Part shown: positions 12,301 through 24,182 of the stretch, piece by piece
Layout: each line of letters begins with the position of its first letter
How positions within the stretch are numbered: the stretch's first letter is position 1
Assembly: GCA_963930655.1 (NCBI GenBank)
Contig: OZ005618.1
Location: 2,812,001-2,876,000, forward strand
Source of the DNA: Myrica gale
Lineage: Eukaryota; Streptophyta; Magnoliopsida; Fagales; Myricaceae
Direction of reading: 5' to 3'
Length of the DNA stretch: 64,000 bases
Program-made: the position numbers and the translations under genes
Notes under the pieces: model-generated
Told to the model about the DNA's origin: nothing
Seen by the model: only the letters and a program-made list of their open reading frames with translations
Database searches by the model: none

Positions 12301-13206
12301 TCCATCTTGCTCAATCAGGCAAAACATATCTTCCTAATTACTTCAGTTCTAAAAGTTAAATTATGTATCCAGAGGAGTTGATTAGTTTGCCCCACACACC
12401 ATGCCCACTTCCTGAAAGGCCTCCATTGTTATATGTTATCATATTCAAAGATATAGGAAAAAGAATAGGACTGTAACGCCAAAGTCAGAATCATCTGTAA
12501 GACAACTGGTAAATAAATTAGCATTTAGAGCAAGGAAGCTTACCAGAGAAATCTGTGAAGCAGCTGGTGAATAAAGAAGTTGATTGTGCCAAATACGAGG
12601 CAGCTTCATTGAGTGATGGTATCGGTACAGAGGTAAACAGCTGAGGAATGAGACCATCATTTTTCCAACCATCAGTTGGTGCCTGAAAAGATGGTAACCA
12701 TTATAAGGTATGTGTCATTACAAGAATCTGATAGAGAAAAGAAACTCATCAGTTACAACTACAGTTGGAGACTTTCTTTTGAATGATAAAACATATGCAA
12801 CAAAAATGCCAGTGGCAGTAAGAACCACAAATCCTCCAGAATAGAGAAAAAAATCTGCAATGCCATTTATTCTCAATCCAGACTCTCAATAGTCAAAAAT
12901 ATTAACCTAGAAAATCTCAAAAGACTTACAACACGTCCTCTTAAAACATGATTTTGCCACTACTAAATATCCCTGTGGCCGCACCTTTATAACCTTAAAC
13001 ACATATAAAATCCATTTTCACTCATCTTGACTCACAAAGGTACAGCTTCAGTGAGGAAAGGAAAGAGATATTGACCAGTCCTCAGAGAACAAGAGTGTAC
13101 GTCAGAGAACACCCACGTCAATGGGCCACATTACCAAGTTATTTTGCCCAACTCTTAAAGCACAAAGACATGCATGAACTGACACCAATACAGCCTACAA
13201 CGGCTT

Positions 13207-13226
13207 CCCCCCCCCCCCCCCCCCCC
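13207..13226. repeat. Poly-C tract (20 bases)
   Basis: Uninterrupted run of 20 C within the first intron of the hydrolase pseudogene. The length is likely variable and error-prone in sequencing. Confidence 0.95.
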
Positions 13227-13550
13227 GGCAGAAAACAGACGTTAAGAAATCAACTCGAAAGGAATTGAAAATCCGAAATTGGATTCCCATTTTCACGATT
13301 TCCACGTAACTTGTAATGCACCGTCAAACTCAATCACAATACCAAACCCAAAGCCCAATTCAGGACTACCAAGCACACAGCCATAAACAGATTTAACATT
13401 AACAAAAAGATTCCCAAATAAGAAGCCAACAAGCAAAGAAAATCTCTACAATTATAAAAATTAACGACTGTGATATCTTTTTGAGTCAGCAATACTTACA
13501 ACCAACGGTGCGCTAGGCTCATCCCGCCCAAGGTTTCCAGCTTCGGCCAT

Positions 13551-14275
13551 TGGAACAAATTTCTATCAAATCCATGGCTAAAATTAAAAAAGAGAGTACG
13601 TGGACGAAGGCCTAAATCCTAATAAATAATGGTAATCAAACCCAGAATATTGAAGAATGTACAGAAAGTATTACCTGAATAGTTATTAATCCGATTGTGA
13701 TGCGGCAATTATAGAAAAAATCAGTTACATTAAAATTCGTTATTCAGGGTTCGGGAAGTTTCACGTATCCAACTGAGAGCGTCGGAGCGATGGAGAGGGC
13801 GGAGTTTCTTAACGGCAAAGAAATAACGACCCGAGTCCGAAATGGAACAATGAGTACGTCCCCTCGCACGACTTCTTTTGGATCTTTTCATCGCGTCATC
13901 TAAAATAAGTTTGGGCCTCAAGCCCAACTTGTTAAAATAAGTCGTCGGCCGACATGTAGGACTCGGATTTGGGTGGCCTCAAGCCTAGCGTTTACTAATG
14001 CAGCTTGCTTCATTGTGAATGTGTCCTGGGCCGACAGCTGGTATTCAAATTCGGGTCTTGACTTCAGATCTGTATTAATCCTCGTTATGTTTAGCAAAAA
14101 AAGAAGTATTAATACTCGTTATTATAAAATATATTTCGACCATTAACTTTTCAATGGAGTATTTAACGTGCTAAACTGATTATTTTCGATCTTATTTTAT
14201 TTTCTCAATATTATGTTAATCATAATATTTTGAAGAGTTTAACAAAAAAAAAGACTTAATTAGTTTGCTAGTCTT
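13551..14275. other. Upstream region of the hydrolase pseudogene
   Basis: Holds the former 5' UTR and promoter of the minus-strand hydrolase gene. No other gene, TATA box or element could be supported. The right part (14080-14275) is AT-rich. Confidence 0.4.
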
Positions 14276-15048
14276 GTAGGTATGGTCAGATCTCAAACAA
14301 GTTTCTAAGGTTAGAGTTGTCCGATAATGGTCTCTAAGAAAACCTCGTGCCATGAAGTGGTCATTCCGTCAGTTCGGTTAGTCTCATTAAAGAAATAAAT
14401 CACGCGTGGCAAATAAGGACACATCACCACCAATTACAAGGAGTTGTGTAGTCCCAAGTCACTCGTGATGTGTTGTCTTTATAGAAGACATGTCTAACAA
14501 TGCGTTATGAGCTGATATTTTGGCTTTGTTAGGAAACGAGTTTAGGTTTGAGTTTTGATTTCGGTTTTGGTTTTTAAAGATTATAATAAGTTTTATGATA
14601 AGGGTATGTTTGGTTACCTTAGTTTAGACTCATTTTATTTAATAATATTTTTATTTTTGGTACTATTACATTTAAAAAATAATAACAAATAAAATTTAAA
14701 ATTAATTTACAAAAATTAGGAAAAATATAAAAAATCAAAAATTAATTTTTTAAAAAATATTAAAAATATTAGAAAAATATGAATTTGATGGTGTAGACAA
14801 TTTGATTTAAATTTCAACTAACAGCAACCGGTTCAACTTGACTATTTGTGTGACTTGGGGACACAAGTTGCTTGCAATTGGTAGTAATGTGTCCCGTTAA
14901 CTTCATGAGATTTATTTTATAAATGGATTCAACTGAGTTGACGCCACTCCAAGACATGAAAGAATATTTAAGGACTAGTTTAAGACGAAATAAACCTTAG
15001 AGATCACTTTGGGATCTAGTCATACTCCAATGATTGTGGTCTATATGT
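14276..15048. mobile_element. Decayed Mutator-like element with about 200-bp inverted ends
   Basis: The left end (about 14276-14480) and the right end (about 14840-15048) are imperfect inverted repeats. Shared blocks include AGATCTCAAA/AGATCCCAAA, TCTAAGGTT, AAATAAATC, GGGACACAT/AGGACACAT, ACCAATT and CCCAAGTCAC. Long terminal inverted repeats with an AT-rich, non-coding centre (14530-14830) fit a non-autonomous Mutator-like element. I could not find a convincing target duplication, which suggests age. Confidence 0.55.
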
Positions 15049-15109
15049 GTTTGTGGAATTATTATTATAGTAGAAAAGAAATCTATTTGAGAAGTTACTT
15101 ATAATATTG

Positions 15110-15700
15110 ATGAGGGTGGGCAAAAATTTCGGTAAGTATCGCTTCCACTTTCGATTCTGAAAATTTGGTTTTGTTTCAGGCATATATCGGAACTGGAAAT
15201 TCCGGTGGAATTACCGTAATTTCTGGTTCCCTTTTGCTAAAAAAATAAAATAAAAATAGTGCTTAAAATAAAGTATAACATATAGAATTTGATTGAATAT
15301 TTATTTTAGAATCTAGATTTTGGATGAATATTTTATATTTCTTGTTATTTTATAATGAATAACTAAAAACTACCGAAACTTTTGGTTCCGTTTTTTTTAT
15401 ATAAAAAAATAGGGCTCAAAATAAAGTATAACATATAGAATTTGCTTAAATGTTTATTTTAGAATTTAGATTTTAGATGAATTTTTACATTTATTGTTAA
15501 TTTATGATGAATAACAGAAAAATCTTCCAAAAATTAGGTCCAATTTTTTTTGGCTCATTAGGGCCCCAAAAAAATATGTAAAAAAACCCATATGTCGAAC
15601 CGAAATTTCCTGATACAATTCTACAAATTCTGGTTCCCTTTCGGTAAAATGCCGAAAAAAATGAATTCTGGTGAGTACCGTAATGGAACTAGAATTGGTC
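15110..15700. repeat. CGGTTCC-type repeat with an internal tandem duplication
   Basis: A unit of about 150 bp containing AAATAAAGTATAACATATAG and TTTATTTTAGAAT occurs twice in tandem (about 15262 and 15413). It is flanked by blocks rich in CGGTAAG, CTGGTTCC and CCGAAA. Related in style to 4410-4590. No coding capacity. Confidence 0.6.
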
Positions 15701-16490
15701 ATTCTGGTTCTATATGTTTCGATACTCACACTTAAATATTTAAAGTCAAAACATCTTACTAGTAAGCTTAGGTAGATAGACACAGGCGTCCCTGGGCACA
15801 CCGTCGCCTCCACCGGGAATGAGAAGGTCGTGACCCTTTTCGTCGCCGGCGGTCTAAAACTGTATGGGGACAAACTGTAACCCGTGGCAAGGAGAGGAGG
15901 TTTCAGCCTCCTCACTGGCCACCTGGTGCCGCATGGAGGAGGTGAAAAACCTCCTCCCACCAATAGAGAATAATTGCCTCTCCCTGTCTCTGTCTATGCT
16001 ATATTTTCAAGAACCAAAACACAGGATAACTTCCATAGATCAACATAGATGCAAATGGCACGAGAACTAAAACCCAAAAACTCAAGGAAGAACCCAACGC
16101 AGATTAATGTTTCAATGAAGAGGTTCAAAATCAAAACACAATCAATGTCAGAAAAATATATGTTTTGGTCGTGGAAGGTGTGAACCAAAAACGAAATAGA
16201 GTCAAGTAGGTATCTTCGTTGCAGTGGTTGACTATTATATGATTCCGAACCACGAAGCAGTGGTTGATTTTCTTGCCGGAGTAGACATCCTATGAAACAA
16301 GTAGGTATCTTCGTTGCAGTCTCGACGAAGCAGCAAAACATTAGACAAATCCATGGAGCGTGACAAAAATGGATAATAAAGACAAGATAGTAACCATATG
16401 GACTTGTCTGATCAGCGTCACATTTGGAGGTTTCCCGCGTACTTGCTAAAATCTGATTCAATTTTGGGACAAATATGGTCATTTGTCTCA
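15700..16490 (-). mobile_element. Fragment of a Copia-type leader
   Basis: On the minus strand this stretch shares blocks with the untranslated leader of the Copia element at 53918-61229: TGTGTTTTGGTTCTTGAA, ATGCGGCACCAGGTGGCC compared with CTGCGGCAGCAGGTGGCC, and GCCACGGGTTA. It is an old fragment of a related element, diverged and without LTRs that I can see. A 22-bp stretch (AAGTAGGTATCTTCG and onward) occurs twice within it, near 16204 and 16300. Confidence 0.55.
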
Positions 16491-16569
16491 ACCTTACTCT
16501 TACACGAAGCTACAGATTTTATTATTTGAATTATATTTTCTATCAAAATATATTTTTTACCTCCCAATG

Positions 16570-16820
16570 ATAAGAGCTAATTTTGACACATTATACTCTA
16601 AACTATTAGTTTTTGACACATTGCACTCTCCAACTATTAATATTAGACATTTTGCACTTTTTGTCTGCATAATACTCTTGAGAACTTCATTGAATTGACA
16701 ACAATATCTTTATACAAAATGAGTCAAGAACATTATCTTCATTTTAGTCTAAAATTTTGAGAGGGTGCAAAATGTCTAAGAATAGTATAGTTAGAGAGTA
16801 TCTTGTGTTAAAGTTGGTGA
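16570..16820. repeat. Small inverted-repeat element
   Basis: The left arm contains TTAGACATTTTGCAC and CACTCTCCAACTATTA. The right arm holds the complements (GTGCAAAATGTCTAA, TAGTTAGAGAGTAT). It is a MITE-like inverted repeat of about 250 bp, decayed and without a certain target duplication. From 16820 to the 3' end of LAP6 I see no gene. Confidence 0.55.
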
Positions 16821-17353
16821 AAATCCCTGTAATTAATAGGTGAAAAATGTATTTAACCGTTAAACTAACAAATATTTTGTATAGCGAGGTATAAATTTGG
16901 CCCAGCAATAATGCATATCGATAGACTTTGGGTTGTACCCTTTAGCGTAACTTAATTCACCACCTTGCTGTCAATTACTATGTATGTATAGTTGGTGTCT
17001 TTTCGTTAATCTATTGTTTACTTCTCCGAAAACCCAAAAACTTTATGTGAATCGGATAACAAATTTGTGAACTTCAAGGAAATGAAAGGAATGTTGGGCA
17101 ACTGCATCTTTTTTATATGGATTTATAGTAGCGAAACAATATTAGGAGTATCGTACGTTCTGCTCCAACTAAGGCCAATAACTGTTGGGGGGAAACAAAC
17201 ATCAAAGTACATCTTATTCCATCGTTCCCGTAATTCGGAGTAACTTTGAAGTTGCTGCAGACTGAATGAAATTAATTCTCACGTATTTTTAACTTCAAAT
17301 GCAACATAGAAGACGGTACTGATCAGACCAAGACGAATCCCTGCATGCTGTGA

Positions 17354-18690
17354 TTACAGGCCACGGACGAGTATGCCTTCGAACGTAATGCCAGGTCCAA
17401 ATGCTAAGGCGAGCCCCCATTCTTTCCTTCCTCTTTTCAACTCGCCTCTCATATAGTCCATAACGTAGAATATAGTGTTGCTGCTCGCATTCCCATAATC
17501 CATCAATGCCCTTCTACTGCACTCTAGCTTCTCGTTTGTTAATTTGAGGGTGCTTTCGAGCCTGTTCAGAATTGCTGGCCCACCTGGATGAACAGCCCAA
17601 AACAACTCATTGAAGTCTTTCAAATCAGCCTTCCCCATGAGCTTCTTGCAGAACCCCTCAATGTTGTCCTCTATCTTCTGGGGCAGGTCTCTTCCAAGCT
17701 TGAAGTTTATGCCCTCTTCCGTAAGTTTGCCGTCGATTACAGTATGCGTCCCTGGCAAGAATTGCTGGACAGCATAGTTTAGTTCCATGAAAGGATACTC
17801 TTGACCCTTCACTGGGTTGGCTCCGATGATTACAGCCGCAGCTCCATCACCAAAAAGTGCAGCCCCTACAAGGTCATAAGGGCGTTCCTTGTTAGGGGGG
17901 CGAAAACCAAGTATGGTGGTTTCAGATGTAGTTAGTAAAACCCGGCTTCCTGGATTGTTTTCAGCTATATCCTTGGCAACCCTAAGGCCAGTAACACCTC
18001 CATAACAGCCTAGAAAGTACAACATTACGCGGCCAACATCATTTCGTAGGCCTAGCTGACTGGCAAGATAAAGATCACCACCCGGCAAGCGTATTTCACT
18101 TGAAGTAACGTAGACAATATGGGTAATGTCTTGAGTTGGCCTTCCCCATTCCTTGATGCAGGCAAGGCTGGCTTCCTTGGCCATCTCTACAACTGCCGGA
18201 TTTGCGATTTCAAGCCTCTGTCTGATCGTTGGTGTTCCCTCAGTGGCCAGTTCCGGATATTTTTCTAGGATCTCCTTGGACATCACTGTGTATCTGGTCT
18301 TCACGGTGGTCGTTTTACCTGGCAAAAAGACACAATTTCGTGTTGAGTCCAGGGACATCAGAAGGGTTTTGTTTGCAAAGATTCTCAAACTAAGCTGTAG
18401 GACACGTTAGAAATGAACAAGTGATAATATTGCTCTCAACGACAAGCATATTATGTATACTATTTTGAGTAATTTGGCTTACAGAGGCGCTCCAATTTCT
18501 CTTTAATAGACAGGTCATCGCATTTAGTGTCACGAAAGTAGCCCTCCACCAAGCATTCCTGAGGAATGAGTTGGCTAGGAAAGGCCTTGCCCAAAGCAAG
18601 AACTGTTGCCTTGCCTGGCGTGGGAATGCGTCTAGTTTGTGCAGGATCTCTCTGACTCTCTGGAGTGCCATTGCCGATAATCCTGGACAT
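17354..18690 (-). CDS. LAP6: Type III polyketide synthase A, LAP6 type
   Basis: Chalcone-synthase-like enzyme. The LAP6/PKSA family condenses fatty acyl-CoA starters with malonyl-CoA to alkylpyrones for sporopollenin in the tapetum. There are two exons, 18483-18690 and 17354-18318, giving 390 residues. The single intron splits a Cys codon (T/GT), the conserved position in this superfamily. Catalytic residues are present: Cys174 in LGCYGGVTG, His313 in WAVHPGG and Asn346 in YGNASSN, followed by the FGPG loop. Residues ITHIVYVTSSEIRLPGGDLY and VGRVMLYFLGCYGG match LAP6 rather than LAP5. The start MSRIIGNGTPE was chosen because the following PGKATVLALGKAFPSQLIPQ block is in frame and a TATA box lies about 60 bases upstream. 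No damage is seen. The damaged PPR gene follows it to the right, as At1g02060 follows At1g02050 (from memory). Confidence 0.93.
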
Positions 18691-18748
18691 CTTTGGAGTT
18701 GTAGCAAAAAGATAAATCTGGAGTTGATGATAACTTAGGGAGACTTGG

Positions 18749-18754
18749 TATATA
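18749..18754 (-). promoter_or_regulatory. Probable TATA box of LAP6
   Basis: On the minus strand the sequence reads CTCTATATACCAAG, about 60 bases upstream of the LAP6 start codon, which is a normal plant spacing. The transcription start itself was not identified. Confidence 0.5.
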
Positions 18755-18759
18755 GAGTG

Positions 18760-19043
18760 GGGAGTATTAATATTAATGGGGAAGCTTGGTTTGTTCTTGG
18801 CGAGGGGTTGGTGCCAAGAAAGGGTAGCATGAAAAGAGAGGAAATGATTAGTTTATTAGGTTTGGTTGGTTTAATAAGAAAACGATCTTTACCTTTCTCA
18901 TGGTTAAGAGCAATTTTGACTTACCATCCTCTTCTGCTTTTTAGTATGAAAACCTTCAAGAGTTGGTAGGAAAGCCACTATAAGAAATGGGAGGGACCTT
19001 TACATCTTCAAAGGAGAACTCAAGAAAAAGGTACCAAAAAGCA
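18760..19043. other. LAP6 distal promoter region
   Basis: No gene or repeat is recognised in this stretch. It ends at the target duplication of the 419-bp Mutator element. Confidence 0.4.
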
Positions 19044-19052
19044 TAAATTATA

Positions 19053-19471
19053 GGCATAAATACACAGACAGTTTTTGTGATATAAGAATATTATAAATTA
19101 GTCTTTAAAGTAAAAAAAGTTGTAAATTAGTCTATGTAATAAGGTTTCCATTAGAAACACATCTATTCTTTCATCTTTGTCTCTTTCACTGACGGCAGAT
19201 GCTAGTGGAGTACTGCGGAGTCTACTTGAGAACGTTGTGGTCCCTTTCACTGACGGCAGATGATAGTTGAGTACTATGGGGTCTACTTGAGCACGCATCA
19301 CGTTGTGGTTAGTGCTGACTAACATCTGTCATTAATAAAAAAGATAAAGATGAACGAAAATACGTATTTCTAACGGAAACTTTATTACAGGGACTAATTT
19401 ACAACTTTCTTGACTTCAAGGACTAATTTATAACTTTCTTATTCCACAAGGACCGCGGGTGGATTTATGCC
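19053..19471. mobile_element. Non-autonomous Mutator-like element with 9-bp target duplication
   Basis: This 419-bp element is bounded by TAAATTATA at 19044-19052 and 19472-19480, a 9-bp duplication typical of Mutator elements. The ends are inverted repeats of about 120 bp: GGCATAAATACACAG on the left against GGCATAAATCCACCC on the right, with shared GTTGTAAATTAGTC and GTTAGAAA blocks. Its centre contains CTTTCACTGACGGCAGATG twice. It has no transposase and must have been moved by a relative. A half copy lies at 6687-6903. Confidence 0.85.
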
Positions 19472-19728
19472 TAAATTATACAAGGGAAAAAAATCTACAG
19501 TAGCCGCTATATCCAAATTTTTCTGTTCGTATTCATCCCATTTTTGTGACTTGCTGAAATCTTTCGAACCAACCAATTTTGGCAGCTTCAATTTAATGGG
19601 AAAAGGACCTAAACGAAGCTGTTACCTCGGCGATCCAAGTCAATTTACAACTAATTGGATAAAAAAAAGACCTGCTGAAATAAGTATATTTTTGCAGTAG
19701 AAGAGCTGCTTTCCAATCATACTAACAA

Positions 19729-21375
19729 TGTAATATCCCGGGAAAAAAATCCAAAACTGTGTGTTTTGATAAGTGGCATTCCCCTTTACGCAGACCCACT
19801 TCTTCTTCATGCGAAAGCTTCTTTCTTTCAGCTGGTTTTGCCCTTGATTTGCAGATCAGCATTTTTTCCTTTTAAAGCTACAATCTCTCCACCAATTTCA
19901 CCCAAAAATCTTGTTATATTCGAACCCTAGTGAGATTAAAGATGTATCTCCTCTATTCTTTGAAAAAGCCGCTCGAAGTCTTATTTTCCCTCTCTACCTC
20001 TATTTTTTAAAACTCTCTCTCTCTCTAGCCTTGGAGACTCGAAATCGTAGGGGGTGGGTAATCTTGGAGGAAGGTAACGTTGGTTTGATTTTGATTGGGG
20101 TCGAACTCCTTTGGTTTGTGATTTGAATTATTTCGTTTTGTAAATAGCATTGGGAGGCCAATCCCTTGATAGTAAGTGGTTCTCTTTCGATTCGTCAACG
20201 CTTTTGGTGAGTATTTTCTCTTCTTCAAGTCTCTATCTTTGAGGAAGTTTGGATTCGGGATTTCAAGATTTTCAGATTTATTTTGGGTTGTTGTAGGATG
20301 ATGATAGGTGGGATTTGGGGAAATTTTGTGTTCGATAGAGATAGGTGTTGCTGGAATTTTACCATTTAGTTTATAATTGAGATATGTGTGGATTAAGGTG
20401 CAAAATGATGTATTAAGGGTTGTCCAAATGTTTTCATGGGGATTATGTGATGGTTTCTAGGGCTAAAAGTGTTCCTAAAGAGATACTTTATTAGCCAATG
20501 TAGTAATTTAATTATTTTATAATTGTATAGAATGATTCGAACTCCATGTTGGTATTGATGAATGATATTTAATTTTATTTAGGTCCTGATTGATTATTCA
20601 ACAACCTTTTGAAGAGCTTTTGGCTTTGGGTTAAGCGTTTGAGGTAAGTGATCTTTCCATGAGATTTTTATGAAATTCTTACGTTGTGGAAAATAAGTGC
20701 ACAATTGTTAAATATTTCTTTTACAAATCAAAACTGGTTTTGGATGAGTTATTGTGAATTCTTGGATTTTGGATATGTTGGATTTTAAACATGAATTGTA
20801 TTTTAAACGATTTTGATGCATTAGGGGAATTTAACGAATTTTGATAAAAATGAGATTTCACGAACTCTTTTGAAATGACCGGCCTATTTTGTGAAATTTG
20901 TGTTGTGAGCATACTATCAAGCTATCCTCGTACTTGTGACTGTTGAGGTCTGTGTGACCATTGATAATTTCATTAAATTGCTTGGCCTGAGATATTTTAT
21001 TATAAGTGTTGTTTTCAGTTTGAAATTGTCCACTATATTTTCTTAATCTTGGTTATGTCTATAAAACTTTCATTTCCCCTACTCTCATTGATTGCTACTT
21101 ACTGAACTTGTTGTAGCTCACCACTTACTTCCTATATTTCAGATTTAACGGTTGGTGGCAACGAGTAGTAGGAGATCTCGAGTGGTAGTTTTGAGAAGAT
21201 CGCAAGTTGTAGGGTCATCGAATATAGAGTCCTCTGTAGACTTTTGTAGTGATTGCATTAATTTGGAGACTTTAATAATTTTATTTCATTTGGAAAAACT
21301 ATGTATTTGGATCCATAGTTAATTATGAGATTTGAGGATTTTGGAGTAGTGCTCTGATTAAACTCTTGGGGTATC
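19729..21375 (+). mobile_element. Probable solo LTR of a Gypsy-type element
   Basis: It starts TGTAATATCCCGGG, a common beginning of plant Gypsy-type LTRs. Near 21090-21130 it has the characteristic stretch TACTTACTGAACTTG, then TGTAGCTCACC. It ends near GGGGTATCA. No internal protein domains are nearby, so this is most likely a single LTR left by recombination. The right border is not certain, and a 5-bp target duplication could not be confirmed. Confidence 0.45.
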
Positions 21376-21415
21376 ATTGTTCTTATTTGGTTGGATTATG
21401 AGTTTGGATTATTAT

Positions 21416-21593
21416 GAGTGTGTTTGTGTTGTAAAATTTTTGGTATTGGGTTTAGTGTTGGTATTGAGTTTAGAAAAAGTGAAGAGAGAGGTAATATTTT
21501 ATATTTTTTGATGAGAGAGAGAGAGATTATATTAGAGTATTTTATTAGGAGAGAGATAAAATTTTGGGTAAAATTTTGGTTGCAAACGCAGCC
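21416..21593 (+). mobile_element. Tourist-like MITE, family B, copy 2
   Basis: This 178-bp element has inverted ends (GAGTGTGTTTGTGTTG and GGCTGCGTTTGCAACC) and a TAT duplication on both sides (21413-21415 and 21594-21596). It matches 5877-6061 in reverse orientation. Confidence 0.7.
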
Positions 21594-23363
21594 TATATTT
21601 AAGAGATGGAATAGAAGTTCCTCTTGTGCTTTTGTTGGTTGGGAATATTACTTGTAAGCAGGGTGGATAGCTCCATTTTTCAAGCAGAACTCTGTCCATT
21701 TGAACTTTTGGGTCGGGCTTTACAAACAAGTCCCTTTGAAGCTAAATTTTCAAACTCGATGTTTTCTCGTGTTCCAAAAGGGAAGGCATGCATAATCAAC
21801 CTTTCAACGTTTTCGTTTTTGCATGTGAAGAACGAGTGTTGCTGAATAAAGTTCCCTTATCGCAACAAGGTGCTTCTTAATCTAACGTCGTGATAGAGCA
21901 AACTGCAACTAGCTAATATTCAACAAAAACAACCAGATTAAAAAATTTCAGTTCTATCTGTCTGACAACCTATTTGGTGCACCTTGGCTCAATTCTGCCA
22001 ACACCCAGAGAAATGATGAATGGTCTCCTTTTCTCTAATTCTAGATTTCAATTTTGGCAAAGGAATTCGAAACAAATTAGAAAAAAAAAGATATATATGC
22101 ATTAATGCGATTCTTGAGGTTCTATAGTACACGAACATATCCAGGAAAACATGCAGCAGAGCGTCCGTTCCTGAGAAGGCAGACTGCAAATGGAGGTGGT
22201 AATATATTTTTGTAATATACAGGTAGGTAGGTAGGTAGGTAGGTAGCGGTGTTATTCCCTTCATTTCAAAATTAATTAAAAAAACGCAACAGACGTACCA
22301 CAAGCCATGCGATGAACTTGGACTGATACCTGCCAGACATGAGTAGCAGAAGTTAGACAAAAAAAATGTAAGGGGGAAAGTGTAGAATTAACTATGAGAT
22401 GAGGTGACACAGACCGAGACCTTTTACTCTAAAATCTATTTGCATACAGGAAGAATCCTATTCCTCATTTGACTAGATATATCTGGAGAAGAGACCAAAA
22501 GAATTACAATTTCATCAGAGGCCCATGTTCGTGCCCAAATAATGCTATGTGGATTGAAGTTTTCACTTTCATTTGGAAGGACAAAATATTAAATTGATAC
22601 GAAGGTGTGAACCAAGTTGGAGCTCGAAAATAAAATCATCGTGATACTTTAGAACATTACCCTTTACACATACCTCAATTGCAATAATCAAATAGCATCA
22701 TTTACAATAAAGTGCAGCAAAAAATTTGGTGGTCTCAGGAACTCCTGACCAGAATTTTTGAGACTTCAGAAGCACTGTTTCAACATGAGAACAGAAATAT
22801 GGATGTAGTGATTTCGTGGCTAGGACTATACAATAGTAAACAGCGAGAGCCATACACTGATGAAACTCAGTATCCACACCCATGCAGCGTGTTGCTCTGC
22901 AAAACAACAAATGGGTCGAAATTTCCGAGAAAGAAAAAGAAACAGAAATTAAATCATGCACTATATAGAGTTTCAATGAGAAACAAAGATAATAAATTAC
23001 TCAGTGGAGCTTAAAGTTCAGTCAGACCTCTATCCACCAAACGACTTCAATTCCTTGGGACAATCATCCGAAAGGAGTTAATTTGATTAAATCGTTGAGC
23101 TTGGCATCTATCTACAGTCTCACCATTAAGAATAGGCTAATCAAGAAGTCATCGATCCATGAGAGGGTTCCTATCCTCTTCTTGCCCCTTCTAGGCTCCT
23201 AACCTGTGGAAGAGATCAAATAATTTTATATCATGCTTCAGATCCACCAATTATAATGAATGCCATATGAATGGAATGCACTTCCAAGCCAGCAAATATT
23301 GCAATAATTTTAACCAGCACCAATTTCACATGGACAAATAAACCACGAGAATGGAAGATAAAT
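21594..23363. other. Intergenic, no gene recognised
   Basis: I see no recognisable coding region. A GGTA microsatellite (about seven units) lies near 22220-22250. The right end (about 23020-23363) should include the former 3' UTR of the PPR gene. Several short open frames exist but show no conserved motif. Confidence 0.4.
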
Positions 23364-24182
23364 CTACAATTGTTTAGATCTAGACTTCGGAGCAGGTCTG
23401 TCCAAATGCCTTTGTCCTGGAATCCTCATAGATACAAATGCCGCTTCATCTGATCTTCCCCCAGCATCTAGGGCAGTCTTCAAATCATGTATGCAGGTCA
23501 AGTGTTGATGGACTCCTCTCTCCACCAACTCATAATATAAACCAAATGCTTCTGAAAGTTTATTCATTTTACAAAGGCCTACTACAACTGTGTCGCACAG
23601 ATTGGTGTCAATATTTTGATGCTTATCCAAGCTAAATAGCAACATTTCACGTGCCTCCAACAGCTTTCTACTCTGGCAAAGGAAACCCACCAATTCTTCC
23701 ACCTTAACTGAGCACCCATTATTATAGATCAAGCCAACAATCCGAAATGCTTTATTAAACTAGAAGATTCATATTACACAATTTGTTGACAGATTCATAT
23801 TTTGTCTAACTTTTCTTTCGAACATCAACATTATTAAACTAGAAGATTCATTGACACAGCCTTTCTCGAGAAGTTGTACAAATATAGAATGGAAAGTAGA
23901 CGTTTTTGGGAGATGAGAGCTTTTCAGCATCTTCTCTAGAGTCTGCTGGGCAAGAAGAGGATTTCCCCTCTGCAAGAATCCACCAATCACGGATTCATAG
24001 ATCTCAACATCGGGCACAAAATCTCTTCGTAACATCCAGACCAGGAGGTCATAACCAGCTTCATATGTACCTTCCCTACAGTGGCCCATGATTAAAGTTT
24101 TGTATGATGGCGGGTCTTGTGTACCCCTTCTCATTAGCTGCCGAAACACTTTCTCAGCCTTATTAGTTTTCCATTTCTGCAT

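Larger units (their letters stand above)
7403..13550 (-). pseudogene. Alpha/beta hydrolase (lipase-like) gene, likely pseudogene
   Basis: Eight exons join in frame with GT-AG borders: 13500-13550, 12544-12682, 11084-11360, 10290-10418, 10152-10201, 9328-9425, 8962-9249 and 7403-7840. The start is MAEAGNLGRDEPSAPLV. Core motifs are LIDRARRTVRGSADDIGW, YLLVPGLFSNHGPLYFV and the nucleophile elbow GHSKGGVDTAA, whose serine sits in GHSKG; a likely catalytic histidine lies in KLDHAWMVYSS. The gene matches an uncharacterised plant alpha/beta hydrolase family (At2g44970-like, from memory). Damage: a TAA in frame at 11248-11250, a TAG at 9193-9195 replacing the Trp of YWGSSKR just before the nucleophile, and a frame change near 7410-7420, after which CEALLTLLVEVGQK continues in another frame. 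A transmembrane-like stretch (about 12762-12856, FVVLTATGIFVAYVLSF) in intron 1 may be an unused or alternative exon. Unless the stops are sequencing errors, no full enzyme can be made. Confidence 0.85.

Noticed and set aside
22698-23014. Overlapping frames of 92 and 100 codons
   Set aside because: They lie on opposite strands of the same AT-rich spacer, with no motif or splice support.
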